From Fulvia fulva (Eukaryota; Ascomycota; Dothideomycetes; Mycosphaerellales; Mycosphaerellaceae): 64,000 nucleotides of DNA. Position numbers and translations under genes: made by a program. Where the stretch lies: contig NC_063014.1 of assembly GCF_020509005.1 (NCBI RefSeq), forward strand, positions 248,001 through 312,000, read 5' to 3'. The notes under the pieces are model-generated. The model saw only the letters and a list, made by a program, of their open reading frames with translations. It was not told the DNA's origin and did not search any database. Positions within the stretch are counted from its first letter, which is position 1. Each line of letters opens with the position of its first letter. Positions 1-9,973 of the stretch are shown here, one piece after another.

Positions 1-1830
1 GATGGCAAACATTTGAGTCGTGCATTAGAGCAACAACGATGCAGCTTACCTGGAAGCTCATCCCGGACTATGCAGCAAACTCGTCCTGGGCCGGGTCAAT
101 CCAGTACCATGGTGGATCGTCTATGACAGATTCCAGTGAAGTGGTGCTGGCACTTTATTGCAGCGACACTGGCGGTCGCCTCGATGGTCGGGTAAGAGCT
201 ACCCAGCAAATGACGAAACACAGCTACTGCCACGATCTTTTGCACAAGGCAACGCCGCGCTTATGGACAGCCCTCATGTTCCTTCGCTCGGGCTGCAAAC
301 TACTCGACTTCGACACGGCCTCCGACATGGCACACATCTCACACATCGGCATTGCTGACCTGCCACGCCTCGCTCTTGACTGTGCGGCTGGGCAAAGATC
401 AAGCGCCGAGCTGACAGCGCACACACCGCTCCACGGCACAGTATTTGGACCCGCAAGCACTTCACAATGCACCAACAGTGCTGCTACCACGAAGCAGTGA
501 GCCAACGGTGCCGCAATATGTTGTTGTATATAGCATTAGCTTCAGGCCTTTATGCCTTTATGCCTAGGGCAAGCAGTAACATCGCAAGGAATAGCAAGGC
601 GAGGCTCCCATGCAAAGACATGCAGCACTACAGACGTCGGGGATGCGGATACCGGGGTTCCTATACGTGTGAAGCTCAAGCAGTGGGATGAGTAGCTGCA
701 GGTGTTGAGCCAATACTACGACTTCCGAGCACCGCAACACATCTCAAGTGCTGTGTTCGTGCCCGACGGAGGCAGTGACCATGTGTGAAATCAAGCGTGC
801 CGAATAGTGCTCGTGAAATTGAGCCTCTCACGGTATGCCAACGAAGCGTTTCCTGCCCCGTCGTGGTTCCACAATCGATGCATGTGAGCTGTTCCAATCC
901 CGCCCGTAGAACCAGGAGCAGCTGCTGTGCTCAGCGAATTCGCGTCCGGGTCCTCACCGCATTGGGCGTTCGCAGCGGTCATGTTGGTACAAGCGGTGCA
1001 GGGCAGCATGTGAATGAGGTAAACAGATCAATGTAGATCTCTGGTTGGTCTTGAGCATCCCGCGCTCGCTGGCCAACGGCATTGAGAGGGCGGTGATCTA
1101 TCACTACTGTAGTTCTAGCTGAACATAACTGTGATACACCCGACCATCTCCCGGATTGCAACTCCACCTCACCTCGTTGCCCGGCGGTTGCGACACGACA
1201 CCTGCTTCTGCTGCTTTCTTTGTTTGTGTTTCACCGTTCGCATCAGGCCATCGCACGCAGTCGACACTTTGGGCTGTCGATGCGAGTTCCCGACGGAGGA
1301 CGAACGCTGCGCCTCAGCTCGCTCGCTTGGCTGTCCAACGCGCCGCGATCCTCAGCGCCAATCCTTCACCGCTCGAGGTGATTGCGCTTTGTTGATATTG
1401 CCTGTTTGCTGTTGGTGTCTGAGCCGCAGAGAGGCCTTCTCACTCTAACAACAGTCAGTGTCAGTGAAGCCCAGGATTTGTGGTGTTGTTGCACACGTTT
1501 CCTGCAGGTCGCAAAGCATTGGGAAGCTGCAGTGCAGAAGAGGGCAGACGCGAACGATAATCTATCCCACGCGGTATCACAACCTCCAACCGGACCTGCC
1601 CGCATGACATCGATGGATCCGCGCAAAGGACGTGGCACAGGACTCGACCATTGGAACTGTGGTGGTTAGCAGAAATAGGCGTTGTCGTGTCACAAGAGTA
1701 GCCTTGTGCCGTCCCGCGGACTGCAGGAGGCACAGCGAAGCCTGCGATACAAGATACCTCAACAATCACACACATCCACTCAGGACCCAACTGTGTTGCC
1801 TGTGAATGGTCAGGACAGGACAGATCTACC
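1..1830. other. Left-end region without a supported gene
   Basis: Several overlapping open frames occur on both strands, the longest from 39 to 500 on the plus strand (153 codons). None has a recognisable domain, signal peptide or sensible splice partner, and codon content looks non-coding. The last few hundred bases are probably the promoter and 5' leader of the kinase-like gene that starts at 1831. I see no RNA gene or repeat here. Confidence 0.5.
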
Positions 1831-4440
1831 ATGCCGCATCTCCCCACATTCGGCAGTGGCAGTCATGCGAATGAGGATGTTGCTCTGCAAGAGATGGTAC
1901 CTGAGGACGTTCCTCCGAAGAGACGACCGAGCCTGCTGAGGAAGCCGAAAGAATGGCTGAGGAGGCATCGTGGACAGTCCAATGGCCCGCTGTCACCACC
2001 TGCGACTGCACCGACCGAGCTTGCGAACATTTCCGACTACTTCGTCACTAGGAGGCCGAGTCTGCCGGAGGTTGCGTCGACGAAGCGAGCTATACCGTCT
2101 CTGCCTCGACCCCAGACGTTCCGTAGGCAGGAGTCTGAGCGACGGGAGAGGCTGTTGGAGGTAGAGCCGACGGTCAACGAGCGGAGGGCGCTCAGTGCGG
2201 ATCGGAGAAGAAGTCGGGGTCTCAGCGCCAGTGGTCCTCATCGTCCATTGTCTCCTCTGCCTGCGCTTTTACCTTCTATTTCAGCTCCGAGCGCCACACA
2301 TACTGATGATGACAAGACTGTCCCTTCGGAGTGTGGCGTGCCAGCTTCCAATGTACCCCCGAAACAATCGCCAAAGGATCTGCCGCCGTTGACAATACCG
2401 GAACCCAATGAAGATTCTTTACCAGACCAGGATCGAGATGACATTGAAAAGTCATCCTTACAAGAAGACTTCGAACGGCATTGGATCCTGAACTTGAGCA
2501 TGCACTTCCGAGATAAGTCCAACCGCGAGAAATTCTTCGTCACATACGCAGAGAAGCCAAATCAGTGGCGGCGCATAACGATTTCGTTGGACTATCGAGA
2601 TGCTCCCGCCGACTCCTTAGAAGCAGAGCTGGCGTCGTTACACTACCAACGCGACAAGAGCATCCGCATCTACGAGGCGATCCGAGACTCGTTGCCTGAC
2701 ATCCAGTACTATGACACCGTAACCAACCTCAAACTTGGGACGACACGGGATGACGGTCAGCTGCACGTACACGTGCGCGAAGATGCGAATGAGATTGTGC
2801 AGTTCCCAGCGATCTCGCTGTTCGATCATATACGCTGTCCGCGATATCATGAGAGCTCGCTTCAGTTCGATTCACACCTTTCTGGCTTTGTCTACAAAGT
2901 CCACCTGGATCACCGCACGCTGATTAAGAAGGAGATTCCTGGCCCGGACACTGTGGATGAATTCTTGTACGAGGTTAATGCACTGGATTCATTGCTGGGG
3001 TCTGAGAATGTTGTGCGGCTGGAAGGCCTCGTCACGGACGATCGAGGAGAGCTTGTCAAGGGCTTACTTCTGTCCTACGCCTCGCAAGGTGCCCTCGTTG
3101 ACATAATCTATGACTTCCGAGACAGGCCGGAGCTGAGCTGGGCACGTCGTGAACGATGGGCGAAGCAAATTGTGGCAGGCCTGGCTGAAATTCATGAAGC
3201 TGGTTTCGTGCAGGGTGACTTCACCTTGTCGAATATCGTCATTGATGAGGACGATGATGCGCAGATCATTGACATTAATCGAAGAGGCTGTCCTGTCGGT
3301 TGGGAATCGCCGGAACTTGGCAGGCTGATTGACAGCGGTCAGCGGATTGGGATGTGCATTGGGGTCAAAACAGACCTATTCCAGCTTGGAATGGTGTTGT
3401 GGGCTCTTGCAGAGCAAGTTGATGAGCCGGAGAGGGTCCAGCGTCCTTTGCCAGATGTCACCAGTGACACGCCTCTTTACCTGCGAGAGATCATCAGGAT
3501 ATGCCTGGGCGAACGCCCCCAGGGTCGACTATGTGCGAAGGACCTACTGCGATACTTCCCTCAGCGCCCACATGCAGGCTACCCACGAGAGCCTCTAGAT
3601 CTTCCCTGCGACCTCCACGCCTCAGATCATAGCGAACCCAGGTCTCATCGTTCCGCAAAGGAATACATCGACCCCAACCTCGCCGTCACCATCGACGAAG
3701 TCAAGCCTCAACGAAGATCTTCACCACGTTTCACGGATCAAGTGACATACCTCAACCCCGACTCCGCCGGCGACTCAAATCCAGCTTCGTCGACGTACCG
3801 CTTCGACAGTTCTGGGTCATGGGTCATAGGACGCCGTCGCGGACGCTCCCCAGTATCGAGTCGACGTCGTCGCAGCTCGCCGTATGGTCGGACGCCGTCT
3901 AGTGCAACGTCTTTGTCCGAAGCGTCGCCACTGGGGCGTCCTGACGATGAAATTTGGGACACGTGCGGTACGTCCAAGGAGCGGGAAGGCTGCTCAACCT
4001 CCCCACGCGGGCGAAGACATGCTCCACCGACCAACAAGCTTCTTGCGAGTGTTTGTTCGCAAGGCCAGGATCAAGGCGTCGTGGCCGCGGGACTGATTCA
4101 TACTGACTCTGGGTTTGATGAGGTTATGGAGCAGGATTTGGACGTGGATTTGGATCTCGATGCGAGTAATTTGACGGAGACGCCGAGGGTCAGGAGAGTT
4201 AGGACTTATGTTTCTGACGACGATGATGAAGATGATGGTACCGAGAACGCTGAAGGACGGCGAGAGCCTAGCAATCGAGGTGATGCAGAGACCGGAGGCT
4301 CACGAGTATCTTGCCCTATAAAGGCAGATGGAGCTCGAGAGCCTGGTGGTATGGTTATGAATGATGAGTTACGACAGGACGGCGCTTGCATGCCGGAATC
4401 ACAGGACGGCACATGGGCGTCGGAGAGGGTCTCGAATTGA
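1831..4440 (+). CDS. Protein kinase-like protein (divergent, DIN in place of DFG)
   Basis: A single-exon frame of 869 residues. The first 200 residues are basic, Ser/Pro-rich and probably disordered. A kinase-like domain lies at about 340-600. A Lys pair near 366 with Glu381 could be the beta3-Lys/alphaC-Glu pair. The catalytic loop reads QGDFTLSN (about 461-468), keeping Asp and the distal Asn but lacking His-Arg of HRD. The DFG motif reads DIN (481-483), and WESPE (491-495) stands in for APE. The C-terminal 270 residues are again low complexity, with an acidic DDDDEDD run. Catalytic residues are partly kept, so it could be a weak kinase or a pseudokinase; similar divergent kinases are common in ascomycetes. 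The substrate is unknown. The ATG at 1831 is the first in frame and no intron is needed. Confidence 0.75.
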   Translation: MPHLPTFGSGSHANEDVALQEMVPEDVPPKRRPSLLRKPKEWLRRHRGQSNGPLSPPATAPTELANISDYFVTRRPSLPEVASTKRAIPSLPRPQTFRRQESERRERLLEVEPTVNERRALSADRRRSRGLSASGPHRPLSPLPALLPSISAPSATHTDDDKTVPSECGVPASNVPPKQSPKDLPPLTIPEPNEDSLPDQDRDDIEKSSLQEDFERHWILNLSMHFRDKSNREKFFVTYAEKPNQWRRITISLDYRDAPADSLEAELASLHYQRDKSIRIYEAIRDSLPDIQYYDTVTNLKLGTTRDDGQLHVHVREDANEIVQFPAISLFDHIRCPRYHESSLQFDSHLSGFVYKVHLDHRTLIKKEIPGPDTVDEFLYEVNALDSLLGSENVVRLEGLVTDDRGELVKGLLLSYASQGALVDIIYDFRDRPELSWARRERWAKQIVAGLAEIHEAGFVQGDFTLSNIVIDEDDDAQIIDINRRGCPVGWESPELGRLIDSGQRIGMCIGVKTDLFQLGMVLWALAEQVDEPERVQRPLPDVTSDTPLYLREIIRICLGERPQGRLCAKDLLRYFPQRPHAGYPREPLDLPCDLHASDHSEPRSHRSAKEYIDPNLAVTIDEVKPQRRSSPRFTDQVTYLNPDSAGDSNPASSTYRFDSSGSWVIGRRRGRSPVSSRRRRSSPYGRTPSSATSLSEASPLGRPDDEIWDTCGTSKEREGCSTSPRGRRHAPPTNKLLASVCSQGQDQGVVAAGLIHTDSGFDEVMEQDLDVDLDLDASNLTETPRVRRVRTYVSDDDDEDDGTENAEGRREPSNRGDAETGGSRVSCPIKADGAREPGGMVMNDELRQDGACMPESQDGTWASERVSN

Positions 4441-4699
4441 CATTCTATGTAAAATAGTAGGGTGAAGCGATCGTGTCCATAGCAGATGTCTTCAGAGTCG
4501 AGACGCGATAAAAATATTGAAAGCTGTTCATACTGCGTTTCCTCGATCACGTGCAGCCACCACATCTCGCTTTCGTGTCCCATTCCAGGGACACATCCCA
4601 CCTAAACTCTCACAACATTTCCACCGAGGCTCTCTACGAAGACAACACCACGTTCCATAGCACCATATCGCCTACACCCCTCACAAAAGCACCACGACC

Positions 4700-6272
4700 A
4701 TGGCGCTCGCACCCAAGACCGAGTCGCAGAAGCTGTTCGAGAAGCTGAAGCGGAAAGAGGCCAACAAAATATGTTTCGACTGCGGCGGCAAGAATCCCAC
4801 ATGGTCGTCTGTACCTTTTGGCATCTACCTGTGTCTCGACTGCAGTGCCCATCACCGTAATCTGGGGGTGCACATCAGCTTCGTGCGGAGCACCAACCTT
4901 GATCAATGGCAATGGGACCAGCTACGACGCATGAAAGTCGGTGGAAACGAGTCGGCTACGAAGTACTTTCAGAGCCATGGAGGTAGCGCGGCGCTGGCGA
5001 GTAAGGATCCGAAGACGAAGTATACGAGCAATGCGGCGAATAAGTATAAGGATGAGCTGGCGAGGAGGGTGGAGATTGATCAGAAGAAGTGAGTGATGTG
5101 GTTACGAATGGTGAAAGATGCATGCTGATATAGTGACAGATCTCCGGAAATCGTAGTTCTCGAGGATGCGGCAGATGAGGCTGGTGGCTCTGGCACCAAT
5201 ACACCGGCTGGAGAGCCTGCTGATGACTTCTTCTCGTCGTGGGACAAGCCAGCTATCAAGAGGCCTAGCAACCCACCCTCAAGAACCGGCACGCCGTCGA
5301 CAGTCGGTCGCACCGCTTCACCGTTCCTCTCCGCGAATGCTAATGGCAACGGCACTGCTCGGCCGAAGTCGCCTCTAAACCCAACAGATGGCACAGCAGC
5401 GCCTCCTGCCGCCGCGCGATCAGTATCGTCCACTGCCGTGCGAAAGACTGCGGTAGCCAGCAAGCCCAAGGCCAACATTCTGGGCGCAAAGAAGACGAAG
5501 CTTGGAGCGAAAAAGATTGATGCCAGCGCGCTTGACTTTGATGAGGCTGAGAAGAAGGCACGGGAAGAGGAGGAGCGGAAGGCACGACTTGGATACGATC
5601 CAGATGAGGAAACACCCGCAGAAGCAACGATCAATGCTGCCCAGCCAGCTAGTGCTACAGCCACAATACATCAGCCTACACCCGTCAGTCCACCCACAGC
5701 AGGCGGCTTCGGCGCAGCTGGCAAGCCTAGAGAACGAAGCGACAGTGAAATGGAGCGTCTCGGCATGGGCGTGCGAAGACTAGGCTTCGGACAAATTGGC
5801 GGTGGAAAGCCAGCTGCGGCACCAAAAGCAGCCATGGGCTTCGGATCTGTTGGGCGAGCCGCTCCAGCTCAAGGTATGTCACTCACTCCCCACGAGAACA
5901 GCACTTTCGATGCATACTAACGCCCTCCCAGACGACTCAGAGAAATACGCGCGCGAGAAGTTCGGCACTCAAAAGGGAATCTCCTCCGACGAATTCTTCG
6001 GTCGCGGAATGCATGATTCCAACGCCCAGACCGAAGCGAAATCGCGTCTCCAAGGCTTCGAGGGCGCGAGTGCCATCTCTAGCAACGCGTACTTTGGTCG
6101 GCCTGAAGACGAGGGTCAATCAGAGGATTACGGCGATCTGGAGAGTGCTGCGAAGGATTTCGTTAGGAAGTTTGGAATTACGGCTGGTGATGATTTGGAG
6201 AATCTGTCTAGTATGTTGGGTGAAGGCGCTGGGAAGTTGCAGGGTGCGATTCGGAACTACCTTAACTCGTAG
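4700..6272 (+). CDS. glo3: ADP-ribosylation factor GTPase-activating protein, Glo3/ArfGAP2-3 type
   Basis: Three exons, 4700-5088, 5140-5873 and 5932-6272, give 487 residues. The second intron has a textbook TACTAAC branch site at 5915-5921. The N-terminal ArfGAP zinc finger is intact, with Cys25, Cys28, Cys45 and Cys48, followed by the arginine finger (about Arg53) in HHRNLGVH. The middle is Ala/Pro/Ser-rich with a charged [12 protein letters not shown] helix. The C-terminal third carries two ISS(D/N)xxFGR repeats, the Glo3 motif that distinguishes ArfGAP2/3 from other ArfGAPs. In yeast this protein stimulates GTP hydrolysis on Arf1 and acts in COPI vesicle transport from Golgi to ER. That role is inferred from the family; the domain call is direct. 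Confidence 0.93.
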
Positions 6273-7498
6273 AGAGGGGCGGAGGGTCATTGGGAGCGTG
6301 GAGCGGGGTGTTGTGGTGGGGATGAGTTGTGGGTGGGTGGGTGGGTGGGTGAGTGGGTGATAGGTGGGTTGAGGCTCTTCAGTCTTGATGGCCTGGAGAG
6401 TGACTGAGCTGATGAGAGATAGATGAGTAGACAGTACACCATGGAAGATGTTGAGATACGTCAGTCGCTTGACAAATCGTCACATCTTCAGATTCACCTA
6501 CTTCCTCCACCTTGTCGCATCTTCTCTCCAAGGCCTTCGCGGCCGTCATCGCCTTCGTACCCCTCAAGACGGAGGTACATACCTCATCGAGCGCACAAGA
6601 GGTCTAGATGATGGGAAAGCTCGATGGTAAGGCAGAATTTACGCAAGGCTACTTGTATACATCCAATCTTGACGCCGAGAACCAGGACTACCATCCGACT
6701 CATGAAGTACACTCAGCGACACTCTCACATGATCACTACCGGTGCGCCTTCCTCAACAAGGTGGCGTACACCTCAACGAACGGCGAAATGCTTCAGCCGT
6801 GCTCAGTGATATGTACACGATCCGATTTGCTGCGTCCGCGAGAATCGCGTTTATGCTGAAGTCATTGACGACCTGACCAGAGCCGTATGAGTCGGCATTG
6901 GAAAGGCTAAGGTGTTGGCATGGTAAGCTATGCCGCGCACAACACACTTATACCTTACCGTTCATGTCGGGAGAGCCTGGTAGTATTCCTACGGCATACT
7001 ACATTCCACGCGATGTCACAGTCTCACGTGCTCCAGCCTGCTGGAACACACGACACCACTGCGACGAGATTCGAGATAGCAGCCACTGGCACCCGCAACG
7101 ACTCTCAAGCAACAGCCGGATCAATAATCATCACGTTCTACCCAGAACACTATCACGGTCACCACGGCTTTCTCTGCTTCCTATGGGTGTCGAGGGTCGC
7201 AGACATCATCATGGCGGCTACCAGGGCCTCTTATCTCGCAGCTATCATGGTCAGCACGACCTTCCCGACCCAGTGGTGCGCATGAGACTCCAACTTCGAT
7301 CGGAATGCTTCAACACACAACAGGGTCTCTTCGGCGGTTCGTTTGAGCAGACTTCGGGCTCAAGCATAAAAGGCACACGCGATTGCACGCGGAAGCTCCC
7401 CCAGCCCCGTTTCCCGACTCATCGAACAACACAGACAGAGACCTCCGTGTCGGCCTCCTGAGCCAGAATTCCTGCACGCCCTTCCAGCTTTGAGCACT
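6273..7498. other. Intergenic region between Glo3 and the small secreted protein
   Basis: About 1.2 kb with no supported gene. Apart from the G-rich tract near its left end I see only short overlapping frames, including a 187-codon one at 6898-7461 with no domain or codon signal. The right end is presumably the promoter of the gene starting at 7499. Confidence 0.5.
6331..6357 (+). repeat. (GGGT)5 G-quadruplex-prone tract
   Basis: Five consecutive GGGT units at 6331-6350 are followed by GAGTGGGTGA. The tract lies about 60 bp after the Glo3 stop codon, so it would be in the 3' UTR on the sense strand. Four or more G-triplets separated by one base is the strongest class of intramolecular quadruplex motif. 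Confidence 0.8.
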
Positions 7499-8179
7499 AT
7501 GCGCCTCCTCACCACTCTCATCCCCATCCTCCTGCCCCTGAGCGCCGCCTGGCGAGTAGAATGGACTCTCCTCGACGGCACCCGTCTCTGGTCGACCGGC
7601 ACCTTTGTCGACAGCGGCAGCATCGACGACACAACAAACTGCATGACGGTCCCCTGGGTAAGTCCCAATACCCCCCCTCCAACGACTGCATGCCCCCTCT
7701 CGCCCTGAAACATGTCCGCCACTAAGACCCCCTTTCTTCCCCCCCCCCAGACCACACCCATGCCCATCAAAGCCGTCGAATGGTGGGAATACAAAGACAA
7801 CACCATCAACGCCACCAAGCCAGGGTGGTTTTCTACCTATCGCAGTTCGGAATGTACGTCTGAGATCTGGTCGTTCGACAGGGCTTACTGGCATCCTTTT
7901 AAAGATTACTTTGAGGGTTGGGGAAATCCGAATGTGGGGAGTTTCAGAGTTTATTGGGCGCGGGAGGGTGGGAGACCTCCGCCGTCGAAGGCCGAGAGGG
8001 AAGCTGCTGAAGCTGTTGAAGCTGCTGCCCTCGCTACAGTTGCTGCTGCTGCTGCTGAGGGGAGGAATGGGGTTGGGATAGGGAATGGGACTGTGGTTGG
8101 GAATGGAAGTGTTGTTGGGAATCAGACTGTCGTGAGGAAGACCGAGAGGGTCAGGAGGGAGGTGCATGTACGAATCTAA
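7499..8179 (+). CDS. Small secreted protein with tandem N-glycosylation sequons
   Basis: Two exons, 7499-7657 and 7751-8179, joined in phase 0 give 195 residues. The 93-bp intron ends in a C10-type tract before its AG. The first 19 residues (MRLLTTLIPILLPLSAAWR) form a signal peptide. The mature part is Trp/Tyr-rich (AVEWWEYK, WSFDRAYWHPF) with few cysteines. It is followed by an Ala-rich helix and then three near-tandem VVGN(G/Q)(T/S) units carrying N-glycosylation sequons, and it ends in a basic RRxxxxRI tail. No known domain is recognised. Length, secretion signal and the single intron resemble fungal candidate effectors or wall-associated proteins, but that is only inference. An earlier in-frame start would need a non-ATG codon, so 7499 is preferred. 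Confidence 0.7.
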
Positions 8180-8821
8180 GGTAGGATGTGAGTCGATTAC
8201 AAGTGTTGTGAAGAGTAGGATGGGACGACGGTTGGAGGCACGAATGTGGTTCGAGGCCCGGAGTTGGGCATTGTGCTTCTTGAAAATAACAGCGAGACAA
8301 CATGCGACATTCTCGTGACTTGGCACCGTGATCAGTACCGTCTGAACTATAAACAGCATACTCGAGTTAGCTCAACGACTCGACTGACTTCCCAAGCACA
8401 CAAGGCTTCGACCTCCAGAAGACTCACCACCATGAAAGCCTCACACCTTTTTATCACCGTCGCCTGTTGAGGCAGCTGTGGACAAAAGCCCCTGCCTGGT
8501 TCATATTCAGCAACACAGCGTTCGTATAGACTACATGCAGACACTGTTATGCTCGCATCAGCTTCGCTTGCGTCCAGCACCACGGACCAGTAAATGGATT
8601 GACTCTGCCGATGGTAGCTGCCTTCAGTTCGCACTCGCGTGGGTGATGCTACGTGATGGACCAGACAGAAAGCGCCTTCGTGCAACAGTGGCGCGCGAAA
8701 GACTCTTTCAGCTGAATGTGGCCTGACCGGAGTGCTTCGCATAAAATCATGAACGAAACCTTCGCGTCCGGCGCGAGTAACCTTCTTCCTTGACGCCAGA
8801 CTCGTCTGCTCGTTTGCCAAG
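8180..8821. other. Intergenic region between the two secreted-protein genes
   Basis: About 640 bp. Short frames on both strands do not look coding. It separates two genes for predicted secreted proteins that share orientation but no visible sequence similarity. Confidence 0.5.
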
Positions 8822-9471
8822 ATGCTCTTCTATAAGGTGACAGTTGGCCTTCTCAGCTTTGCGTGCTCGGCTTCGGGTGCAAAGTGTACAGCAATCCCCA
8901 AGACTGGCTGCTTTAGCTGTGGTCGAGTGGTCAACAATACACCATGGACGCTCCGCATGACACAGGTTCGTTGTATTGACTACGACACAACATGACCAAG
9001 CACTTGCTGATCGCAGCTTCGTACCCAGAATCCAGCTCCCTACGGCGCCGGCATCGACAAAGCTCACCCAGACCTCTGCGACATCTTCAACTGGGACAAG
9101 CTAAAGCGCGGTGTTCGTTGCCCAAACTCGAAGCCCTGCAAATGGAAGCAGGAGTACGTCAATGCTGGCAAGTCCAGAGGTGGAAACAACTGTCATGTCA
9201 GTTCACCGCGCTCCTATACAGGAGGATCTCTCGTTGATGACGAATCCTGTAGAAGGATGAAAGCAAGCGCACCGACGTGGACGCCATCACCTTTGCAGAT
9301 CGAGACTGGTACTTCTATTCTTAGTGGGAGGGTGGCAAGATCTGGCATAAAGCTGTCAAAGGCACTTGGCTCAAGATGAGTAGTACTGATCGAGCCGAGT
9401 GCGATGAGAAGCGGTTTCCGTATGCATGGCGTAGTAAGGTGCCGGTCTGTCATGTTTTGTTCCGGCCTTGA
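8822..9471 (+). CDS. Cysteine-rich secreted protein, interrupted or alternatively spliced
   Basis: Assembled by eye from short exons. Exon 1 (8822-8965, 48 codons) encodes a signal peptide ending in CSASGA. Exon 2 starts at 9017, or at 9029 via a tandem in-frame CAG acceptor, and ends at 9196. A 56-bp intron (9197-9252) then leads to 24 codons ending in TAG at 9322-9324, giving 131 residues. The same frame stays open past the TAG for 48 sensible codons, with WEGGKIW and ECDEKRFPYA, to a TGA at 9469-9471. A longer 128-bp intron (9197-9324), which ends in a pyrimidine-rich ..TTCTTAG, would skip the stop and give 156 residues with nine mature cysteines. So this is either a pseudogene with a late nonsense codon or a gene with two splice forms. 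The CDE..P(F/Y)A motif faintly resembles NucA/NucB-type nucleases; I would not rely on it. Confidence 0.6.
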
Positions 9472-9973
9472 TGGAAGCTAGTGGTAACGCGCAGCTGGCA
9501 GTCGTGAGGCATCGGCCTGGGTTCCAGAGAGAATACCTGATCTGCGGGCGTCTTCGTGGAACGAGGGTAGTATCGCGCTGGGTATGAGCATGGCGGCAGC
9601 ACGTTATCGTGTTGATACACAGGCCTGTTGATCCGAGGCGCAACGGGTGGTGAGTGTTCTACTATCTTCGGCATGTTGCATCCCGCTGCATGTGAGCGTG
9701 ATGACAACACTCGTGTTTCGTGGTTGTGTGATTGTGTGTTTGTGTGTTTGTGAAAGAGATGGTAGTATGATTCTTGTCGGGTGGCTGTGCTGTGCTCCTC
9801 GTCCCGCCGATCCGCGCAGTGACGGCGACAGACGAGACCCTGGGCCTTGGAAGTCGACCCAGTCGCGCTTGCCTTCCACGCCTCCTCATGTACTATACCT
9901 CTCAGACTTGGCTGGTTCCCTCTCCAACCACACCACCAGCGATACCACCCGCATACATTCACACCAGAGCATC
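9472..9973. other. Promoter and 5' leader of the Ypk-type kinase gene
   Basis: About 500 bp. A GTGTTTGT-rich stretch occurs around 9723-9755. The frame of the downstream kinase stays open upstream to 9647 and contains an in-frame ATG near 9701, but the conserved N-terminus of the family begins at the ATG at 9974, so this is read as leader. Confidence 0.5.

Noticed and set aside
39..500. 153-codon open frame at the left end
   Set aside because: No domain, signal peptide or splice partner, overlaps other frames on both strands, and composition is not coding-like.
6898..7461. 187-codon open frame upstream of the small secreted protein
   Set aside because: Low-complexity His/Arg/Ser composition with no motif; more likely the promoter region of the gene at 7499.
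9647..9973. Upstream in-frame extension of the Ypk-type kinase
   Set aside because: The conserved family start MSWKLTKKLKETHL is at 9974; the upstream codons are Cys/Val-rich and unlike the family.
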